Shown: positions 6,418-11,483 of the stretch, piece by piece
Layout of the letters: every line of letters starts with the position of its first letter
Position numbering within the stretch: the stretch's first letter is position 1
From: Cyanobacteria bacterium UBA11153
Lineage (GTDB): Bacteria; Cyanobacteriota; Cyanobacteriia; Cyanobacteriales; Coleofasciculaceae
Assembly (NCBI GenBank): GCA_003511885.1
Contig: DOIX01000294.1
Coordinates: 1-15,217, forward strand
Reading direction: 5' to 3'
Length of the DNA stretch: 15,217 nucleotides
Made by a program: the position numbers and the translations under genes
The notes under the pieces: generated by a model
Seen by the model: only the letters and a program-made list of their open reading frames with translations
Told to the model about the DNA's origin: nothing
Databases searched by the model: none

Positions 6418-8500
6418 AAACAGCCACTAAACCACTATGGCGTAACAAAGGTTTAGTACTAGGCTCCCTGCCTCGGAATGCTTTAAACACTTCCATGGGA
6501 TGCTGGCTACCACCTAATGCTAGTATTGTATCGCGATAACGCTTACCAGTAGTTGCGATCGCCTCTTCATTCTCTAATCCTACTTCTTCAAAGGCAGCGA
6601 AGGCATCTGCACTCAATACTTCTGCCCATTTATAACTGTAATATCCCGCTGCGTAGCCGCCTGCAAAGATATGCCCAAAAGCACATAAAAAGGCATCTTC
6701 TGGTAAGGGTGGCAAAACTGTAGTAGTTTTGGCAAGGCGATGGCGCACGTCGGCGGCTGTTTCTGTGCCACCGGGTTGATAGCGGTGGTGCAATTCCATA
6801 TCGACTAAGCCAAAATGTAATTGGCGCAACATCCCGCTACCGCTCATGTAGTTGCGGGCAGCGAGGAGTTTTTGGTAATAATGTTCGGGTAGAGTTTCCC
6901 CAGTTTCGTAGTGTTTCGCCATTCCCATTAATGTAGCGCGATCGTAACACCAGTTTTCCATAAATTGACTGGCTAATTCTACTGCATCCCATTCCACATT
7001 ATTAATTCCGGCTGCTCCTGCATAGTCTACTTTGGTTAACATGTGTTGCAAGCCGTGCCCAAATTCGTGGAAGAGAGTTTCCACGTCGTTAAATGTCATT
7101 AAACTGGGTTTGCCATCTACTGGTGGTGTTTGGTTACAGACTAAATAAGCGACAGGTAAACGAGTTTTACTAGTGCCATTTTCGCTAATTTTTGCCCTAC
7201 CAATACAATCATCCATCCACGCACCACCGCGTTTTTCAGCAGGGCGACTGTAGGGATCTAAATAAAAGTAGGCAATAGGATTTCCGGTTTCATCTGCGAT
7301 TTGGAAATAACGGATATCTTCCTGCCAAATTGGTGCTTCTCCATCGGCAGAAGTAACGCTAATTCCAAATAATCGCTTGACTAATCCAAATAATCCCTCT
7401 AATACTTGAGGCAAAGGGAAATAAGGACGCAATTCTTCAGCAGTAAAAGCAAATTTTTCCTCCCGCATCCTTTCCGCCCAAAAGCTAATATCCCAATGCT
7501 TCAAATCCCTAGCTTCCGCTGAATTTTTACTAGCAGCAAATCCTTTCAATTCCTCTAAATCTTTGAGGGCAGCATCGTAACTAACAAGCCGCAATTCTTC
7601 TTGTAATTTCTCAACCGCCTCCACATTAGGAGCCATTTTACTAGCTAGGCTTAATTCAGCATAACTATGAAAACCCAATAACTGGGATTTTTCTTGGCGC
7701 AATTGTAAAATTCGCTCAATCAGTGGATTATTATCCAAATCCCCACTACAAGCCCGACTGATAAAAGCCTTATAGAGTTTTTCCCGCAAATCGCTCCGAG
7801 TGCTATGCTGCATAAAAGGACCATAGCTGGGAAAATCCAAAGTAATCCGCCAAGGACCATTTTCCGGAGTCGCATTTTCTGCCCCTGCTTCTCTAGCAGC
7901 TTGGGCAGCTAAACTCTTTAAACTAGGCGGCAACCCATCCACTTCGGCAGGATCGGTTAAAGTAAGACTAAAAGCTTTAGTGGCATCCAGGACATTATTA
8001 GAGAATTTAGTCCCTAATTCCGCTAACTCCATCTGAATTTGATTAAAGCGATCGCGAACTTCCCCTGTCAATCCTACACCAGATAGCTCTGCATCTCGGA
8101 TCGCGGCTGCCACAATCCGCTGTTGGGCAGGTTCAAATTTATCCCATTCCTCGCTATCTCTGAGAGCTTTGAATCCTTGGTAGATAGGTTGGCTTTGACC
8201 GAGTTTACTGACAAATTCTACTATTTTCGGTTGTACCGCCGCATGGGCTTCCCGCAATTCGGGGCTATTCTTCACCCCCATCAAATGTCCGACGATGCCC
8301 CAACTCCATCTCAGTCTTTCCCCCAAATTATCCAGAGGTTCGACTAAACCAGTCCAACTTGGTGTAACATTTGCCTCTAGAGTGGCTAAGTCTTGCTCTA
8401 GTTCCGTTAGTAACTGAGTGATGGCAGGGACTACATCTTCGGTTTTAATCTTGTCAAAGGGGGGTAATCCTTTGCCGATGAGTAAGGGATTCTGTGACAT
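6416..8500 (-). CDS. prlC: M3 family oligopeptidase (oligopeptidase A / Dcp-like)
   Basis: A 694-residue zinc metallopeptidase of family M3A that degrades short cytoplasmic peptides, including released signal peptides in enterobacteria. The zinc site is clear: His478, Glu479 and His482 in LFHEFGHGLQH, with Glu508 in WDAVELASQ as the third ligand. C-terminal motifs GGYAAGYYSYKWAEVLSADA also match OpdA/PrlC. Length fits the ~680-700 residues of bacterial homologues. I chose ATG 8500 (MSQNPLLIGKGLPPF), because homologues start near NPLL; an in-frame ATG at 8527 and one at 8575 would add residues without conserved character. No Shine-Dalgarno is evident. It is a single gene convergent with slt. 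The symbol follows E. coli prlC/opdA; the exact subgroup was not tested. Confidence 0.95.
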   Translation of the reverse strand: MSQNPLLIGKGLPPFDKIKTEDVVPAITQLLTELEQDLATLEANVTPSWTGLVEPLDNLGERLRWSWGIVGHLMGVKNSPELREAHAAVQPKIVEFVSKLGQSQPIYQGFKALRDSEEWDKFEPAQQRIVAAAIRDAELSGVGLTGEVRDRFNQIQMELAELGTKFSNNVLDATKAFSLTLTDPAEVDGLPPSLKSLAAQAAREAGAENATPENGPWRITLDFPSYGPFMQHSTRSDLREKLYKAFISRACSGDLDNNPLIERILQLRQEKSQLLGFHSYAELSLASKMAPNVEAVEKLQEELRLVSYDAALKDLEELKGFAASKNSAEARDLKHWDISFWAERMREEKFAFTAEELRPYFPLPQVLEGLFGLVKRLFGISVTSADGEAPIWQEDIRYFQIADETGNPIAYFYLDPYSRPAEKRGGAWMDDCIGRAKISENGTSKTRLPVAYLVCNQTPPVDGKPSLMTFNDVETLFHEFGHGLQHMLTKVDYAGAAGINNVEWDAVELASQFMENWCYDRATLMGMAKHYETGETLPEHYYQKLLAARNYMSGSGMLRQLHFGLVDMELHHRYQPGGTETAADVRHRLAKTTTVLPPLPEDAFLCAFGHIFAGGYAAGYYSYKWAEVLSADAFAAFEEVGLENEEAIATTGKRYRDTILALGGSQHPMEVFKAFRGREPSTKPLLRHSGLVAV

Positions 8501-8681
8501 ACTTGGGTAATTTTCTGGCTTAGGCATTCTGTTTTCAATTCTACAAGATTTTTTGAAAAATGCCGGACACCCCAAACCATATCCCTTTTATTTACTTCAT
8601 CAATCCCATATTGCCATTCCAGTTTCGGTAACTTCAATCATAACTAATTTAGCATATTTTTTTACTTTATTTATTAATTTT

Positions 8682-8769
8682 AGTACTTACGAAGTCACGC
8701 TACCAATAGTGGATGGTGCGTTATGCGTAAGCTAACGCACCCTACAGATAGATGGTTTGCGTAAGTCCT
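8682..8769. mobile_element. MITE-like element, copy A
   Basis: An 88-bp element with terminal inverted repeats: AGTACTTACGAA at the left and the complement of AGGACTTACGCAAA at the right. The core is a palindrome, GGTGCGTTA (8715-8723) and TAACGCACC (8733-8741), over the loop TGCGTAAGC. A second, inverted copy lies at 10484-10547. It encodes nothing, so it would need a transposase in trans. Its right end is 9 bp from the stop of the DUF2442 gene. Confidence 0.8.
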
Positions 8770-8778
8770 GAATTTATT

Positions 8779-9228
8779 TCAAAAATTAATCGGATTTTTT
8801 TTAGGTCTACCACCTTTCTGACCATTTTTCTTAGCGGCACTAGCTTTGGCAGTTGAAGTTACCTTTCCTCCCTTTCTACCTAGTTCAGCCATCCATGCTT
8901 TTGTCCCGAAAATACCTGCTACAAGTTCGGGAATGCTGAAATCAACATCTAGGCTTTCCCAGTGGATACTGCTACCTGAAGGTGGTAGCCAAACATCAGC
9001 AAGTTGTTCTGGTGAAGCACTTTCTAAACCTTGTGCTAATCTGGGAGGAAAACTAAAAATAGCACCATTTTTGAGTTTGATAATAATTAAATTATCAGAC
9101 TCATCATAACTGACGGATTCTGCACGAGGTTCTGTCGCTTCAGATTCTTGCCATTCTTGCTTGGCTTTGGCTATTTGATCGAGAATATTTTCCTCAGTTA
9201 ACTCTCGATCCCAGTTTTTAAATACCAT
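8779..9228 (-). CDS. DUF2442 domain protein with basic AT-hook-like tail
   Basis: A 149-residue protein. The DUF2442 domain covers about residues 40-112 (NLIIIKLKNGAIFSFPPR, LADVWLPPSGSSIHWESLDV, FSIPELVAGIFG). The tail is strongly basic and ends GQKGGRPKKNP, where GRP flanked by lysines resembles an AT-hook, so DNA binding is plausible. It starts at ATG 9228, overlapping the end of the DUF4160 gene by 11 bp, so the pair is translated together. DUF2442 and DUF4160 genes are frequent neighbours in bacteria and are often viewed as a toxin-antitoxin-like module; if so, the DNA-binding tail would make this the antitoxin or autoregulator. That assignment is inference. A MITE sits just downstream. 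Confidence 0.85.
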   Translation of the reverse strand: MVFKNWDRELTEENILDQIAKAKQEWQESEATEPRAESVSYDESDNLIIIKLKNGAIFSFPPRLAQGLESASPEQLADVWLPPSGSSIHWESLDVDFSIPELVAGIFGTKAWMAELGRKGGKVTSTAKASAAKKNGQKGGRPKKNPINF

Positions 9229-9490
9229 GTATTTCTCTCCATTTATTTAACAATGTTTCTTGATTGTTAGCTACTAATTTAAGAGCAGAAACTAGATCTT
9301 TATTTTTGATTCTATCGTTAGCACTAACCAGACGAGTAGGTTCTGACTCACTGCCAATATTAATCTTCATTTCCATCTGGTTAGCATCATTTTTTCTTCC
9401 TTTAAATACATGAACATGAGCCGGAATATGATCGTTATTATAGATGTAGACAAAAAAGTTGTTCTCTAGATCCTCAAGAACTTTAGGCAT
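9218..9490 (-). CDS. DUF4160 domain protein
   Basis: A 90-residue protein from ATG 9490. The family signature is visible as VYIYNNDHIPAHVHVF, with His21, His25 and His27, followed by strands (MEMKINIG) and a helical C-terminal half ending LLNKWREIHGI. It is the first gene of the pair with DUF2442, overlapping it by 11 bp. The histidine cluster might bind metal or act in catalysis, but no activity is established to my knowledge; a toxin role is a hypothesis from genomic pairing. The AT-rich 9491-9552 region upstream should hold the promoter. No Shine-Dalgarno is visible. Confidence 0.85.
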   Translation of the reverse strand: MPKVLEDLENNFFVYIYNNDHIPAHVHVFKGRKNDANQMEMKINIGSESEPTRLVSANDRIKNKDLVSALKLVANNQETLLNKWREIHGI

Positions 9491-9552
9491 AGTTGTTATT
9501 ATAGCTTTGTTAACAAAAAAGTATAAGAATAATTTATAATTGGTTTTTAGTA

Positions 9553-9652
9553 ATATAGCGCTGCGTGGGTTGTGTAGTTACGACGCTGGACGCTTAAGCA
9601 GGAAGTTGTTAGATCCCTTGTACTGTAACTACGCCAGAGCAAACTGCTATAT
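9553..9652. mobile_element. 100-bp imperfect inverted-repeat element
   Basis: The ends are ATATAGC (9553-9559) and GCTATAT (9646-9652). At mirrored distances inside are GTAGTTAC (9574-9581) and GTAACTAC (9625-9632). The symmetry of two separate paired blocks suggests a decayed MITE or palindromic repeat between the divergent DUF4160 and Uma2 genes. No target duplication is clear. Confidence 0.55.
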
Positions 9653-9665
9653 CTTTGATCTAAAA

Positions 9666-9684
9666 TAACCCAAGCGTTGGGTTA
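9666..9684. repeat. Short hairpin upstream of the Uma2 gene
   Basis: TAACCCAA (9666-9673) and TTGGGTTA (9677-9684) pair perfectly over a GCG loop. It lies 45 bp before the Uma2 start. AACCCAACGTTGGGTT-type palindromes are common dispersed repeats in cyanobacteria; a regulatory role is possible but unsupported. Confidence 0.6.
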
Positions 9685-9728
9685 TGTCAATAGTCAAGTA
9701 TCTTTACTATATAAACTACACCTAAATT

Positions 9729-10379
9729 ATGATTATTAATGCCATGACTCAAGCCCAAACAAAACCAAAATTATACAGCTTTGATGAATTTATAAGCTGG
9801 TATTCGGAAAACTCGGTGCTGCGGTATGAATTGTATGATGGAGTAATTATCGAAATGCCTAAGCCAAAGGGGAAACATTCCCATCTAACAGGTTCCCTAA
9901 TCGAACAACTATTAATAGCGATTAGGCAGATGGGGAAAGGAGGAATTTGGACTATTCCTAGAGAGTCAATTGTTAAACCCCAAAGGGAAAACTCAGGTTA
10001 TGAACCAGACATCATTGTTTTAAACCAAGAAGTTATGGGGGCGGAATCTCGATGGGAAAGCGAATCAATTATCCAAAATGCTGATTCAATTAAATTAATC
10101 GTCGAGGTAGTTTCAACCAATTGGCGTGACGATTACTACAATAAACTGCGAGATTACGAGGAAATGGGTATCCAGGAATATTGGATTGTCGATTATGCGG
10201 CATTAGGTCCGAGAAAGTTTATCGGTAACCCCAAGCAACCCACATTTTTTGTTTGTAGTTTGGTTGAGGGAGAATATCAGATGACAACTTTTACAGGAAA
10301 TAATCCAGTTGTTTCCCTGACTTTTCCCCAATTTAACTTATCCGCACAGGAGATTTTCAATCTGGCTTATCCACTGTAG
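9729..10379 (+). CDS. Uma2 family PD-(D/E)XK nuclease-like protein
   Basis: A 216-residue Uma2 (DUF820) protein, the usual length for this greatly expanded cyanobacterial family with a restriction-endonuclease-like fold. The core is seen as YELYDGVIIEMP (Glu34, Asp37), YEPDIIV (Asp94), LIVEVVS (Glu126) and NKLRDYEEMGIQEYWIVD (Lys139), which together give the PD-(D/E)XK site. The biological target is unknown; many copies are linked to mobile DNA. ATG 9729 is taken, but ATG 9744 (MTQAQTKPKLYSFDEF) is equally likely from family N-termini; neither has a clear ribosome-binding site. The stop codon TAG (10377-10379) is also the target duplication of the MITE that follows, and may come from an older element (see findings). 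All putative catalytic residues are intact. Confidence 0.9.
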   Translation: MIINAMTQAQTKPKLYSFDEFISWYSENSVLRYELYDGVIIEMPKPKGKHSHLTGSLIEQLLIAIRQMGKGGIWTIPRESIVKPQRENSGYEPDIIVLNQEVMGAESRWESESIIQNADSIKLIVEVVSTNWRDDYYNKLRDYEEMGIQEYWIVDYAALGPRKFIGNPKQPTFFVCSLVEGEYQMTTFTGNNPVVSLTFPQFNLSAQEIFNLAYPL

Positions 10380-10483
10380 TGGCGCGTCAAGGCTAAAATG
10401 ATCCAATAGGAAATCAGTCAACACCTCAATTTATGCCAATCACAGCTTATTATCTAATGCACTATTTTAAGCTTGACGCGCCA
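10380..10483. mobile_element. 104-bp MITE with target duplication, inserted in another MITE
   Basis: Terminal inverted repeats are TGGCGCGTCAAG plus imperfect continuation (GCTAAAAT / CTTAAAAT) at left, matched by the complement of CTTGACGCGCCA at right. Both sides are flanked by GTAG (10376-10379 and 10484-10487), a likely 4-bp target-site duplication. It has no coding capacity. Confidence 0.8.
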
Positions 10484-10547
10484 GTAGGGTGCGTTATGCG
10501 AAAGCTAACGCACCATCCACTATTGGCAGCGTGACTGCGTAAGTCCT
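10484..10547. mobile_element. MITE-like element, copy B (inverted, left end missing)
   Basis: Over 64 bp this matches the reverse complement of copy A at 8682-8769, from GTAGGGTGCGTTA to TGCGTAAGTCCT, with a few substitutions. The 9-base loop of its central palindrome reads TGCGAAAGC, which is inverted relative to the arms when compared with copy A. The left terminal repeat is missing, and the 104-bp MITE separates it from the Uma2 gene. Confidence 0.8.
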
Positions 10548-10553
10548 AATCTG

Positions 10554-10674
10554 TTAAACTGAGATCTTGCACCATTCTCAATAAAATTCCACAACCCTTG
10601 ATATTTCGTTGACAGAAGCACCAAAAACCAATATTTTTCAGGCTTACTGACATTGGTGTAAGATCTGAGTTAAA
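10554..10674. mobile_element. 121-bp inverted-repeat element
   Basis: The first 30 bp and the reverse complement of the last 30 bp agree at 24 positions; the best-conserved part is AGATCTTGCACCA versus AGATCTTACACCA. There is no coding capacity in 121 bp, so it is a MITE or solo element end. Confidence 0.65.
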
Positions 10675-10675
10675 G

Positions 10676-10708
10676 AGAAACCCGGTTTCTTAAAGAAACC
10701 GGGTTTCT
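10676..10708. repeat. Perfect 16-bp inverted repeat (GAAACCGGGTTTCT type)
   Basis: AGAAACCCGGTTTCTT (10676-10691) and AAGAAACCGGGTTTCT (10693-10708) are exact complements around one A. Each arm is itself nearly palindromic. Elements of this sequence are highly repeated in Oscillatoriales genomes, as I recall. No T tract follows, so it is not a typical terminator. Confidence 0.85.
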
Positions 10709-10938
10709 GTCACATAGTTATTGATGGGATTAAATTAACCAAAAACTAGGAATAGATCGTAGTAAAGGGTAGAGTAAATTAACTACCCTATTAGTTATCA
10801 AGTGTGGAGGAAGTCGAACTACAAAGAAGGTAGATGTGATTGGCTAAAGCGGATGCTTTTAGGGAATCGCAAATTTGTCAATAAGGCTAAAACACTCTAC
10901 ATATTTGCCCAAATCCTGTCAAGCTTACCTCTCGCCAA
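10709..10938. other. Intergenic region with weak hairpin, no gene seen
   Basis: No plausible gene. The only structure noted is AGGGTAG (10766-10772) pairing with CTACCCT (10783-10789) over ten bases, which might help terminate transcription from either side. Confidence 0.35.
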
Positions 10939-11220
10939 TTAGGGACTGGGGCTTGCCTTAGTTTCAGGAGTCTTTTCACCCTTTTCACCAGCGGCGGGAG
11001 TCTTTTCACCCTTTTCACCAGCAGCGGGAGTCTTTTCACCCTTTTCACCAGCGCCTGAAGCTTCAGGAGTCGGAGTAGTGGTTTCGGCAGGAGTCGGAGT
11101 GGTGGTTTCTTCAGGAGTCGGAGTAGTGGTTTCTTCAGGCTTATTTTCAGTGCATCCAGTAGCCAACCCCAGAGTCAGAAGTGAAGCAATTGCAACTGAA
11201 GTAACGTGTTTTAGGTTCAT
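10939..11220 (-). CDS. Small repeat-rich putative lipoprotein
   Basis: A 93-residue protein with a signal peptide (MNLKHVTSVAIASLLTLGLA) ending TGC, so Cys23 is the likely lipidation site, though Ala at -3 is not the ideal lipobox residue. The mature part is disordered and built from repeats: three units of about eight residues (TTTPTPEE-like) and then three of ten (GEKGEKTPAA-like). AAGGA lies five bases before ATG 11220, a good ribosome-binding site. It is divergent from priA. There is no recognisable enzymatic domain; a periplasmic, membrane-tethered spacer or stress lipoprotein is a guess. The Thr/Pro/Glu/Lys composition is unlike the neighbours. Confidence 0.8.
   Translation of the reverse strand: MNLKHVTSVAIASLLTLGLATGCTENKPEETTTPTPEETTTPTPAETTTPTPEASGAGEKGEKTPAAGEKGEKTPAAGEKGEKTPETKASPSP
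10967..11056 (-). repeat. 30-bp tandem repeat x3 within the lipoprotein gene
   Basis: Three 30-bp units at 10967, 10997 and 11027, each holding TCTTTTCACC followed by CTTTTCACCA on the plus strand. They encode GEKGEKTP plus two variable residues. Thirty is a multiple of three, so copy number can change without breaking the frame. Confidence 0.92.
11066..11137 (-). repeat. 24-bp tandem repeat x3 within the lipoprotein gene
   Basis: Three 24-bp units at 11066, 11090 and 11114, each beginning GGAGTCGGAGT on the plus strand, encoding the Thr/Pro units. Differences are single bases. Confidence 0.92.
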
Positions 11221-11483
11221 AGCGTTCCTTATGTGATGTAGTCAGTGCCCTGTAGATACAGGTCATTACCTAGGTTCAAATGCTATTAAAGCCGATCGGT
11301 GTAAATTTTGGTAAAAAAAATTTAGCATTTGCTAAAAATTATAAATTTTTATGTCCGGAAGGTGGCGAGAAACCCGAACATCGTACAGGGAGTTTCCCGC
11401 CGCAGTCATGGTTTGGGGTGGTGGTGAGGAGGCTATAATTTTGTCAGACCCTACACTTACCCAATTAATGAGGTTTCCTCCCC
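11221..11483. promoter_or_regulatory. Divergent promoter region, lipoprotein / priA
   Basis: This is the only space for promoters of both divergent genes. It contains CCGATCGG (11292-11299), an A tract, and a short hairpin TTTAGC (11321-11326) with GCTAAA (11331-11336). I could not place confident -35/-10 boxes. No further gene is supported. Confidence 0.4.

Noticed and set aside
9491..9728. Promoter boxes for the divergent DUF4160 and Uma2 genes
   Set aside because: Several AT-rich hexamers are present, but no -35/-10 pair with acceptable spacing could be singled out.
10676..10708. Rho-independent terminator for the Uma2 gene
   Set aside because: The stem is perfect but the loop is a single base and no T tract follows; the sequence matches a dispersed palindromic repeat type.
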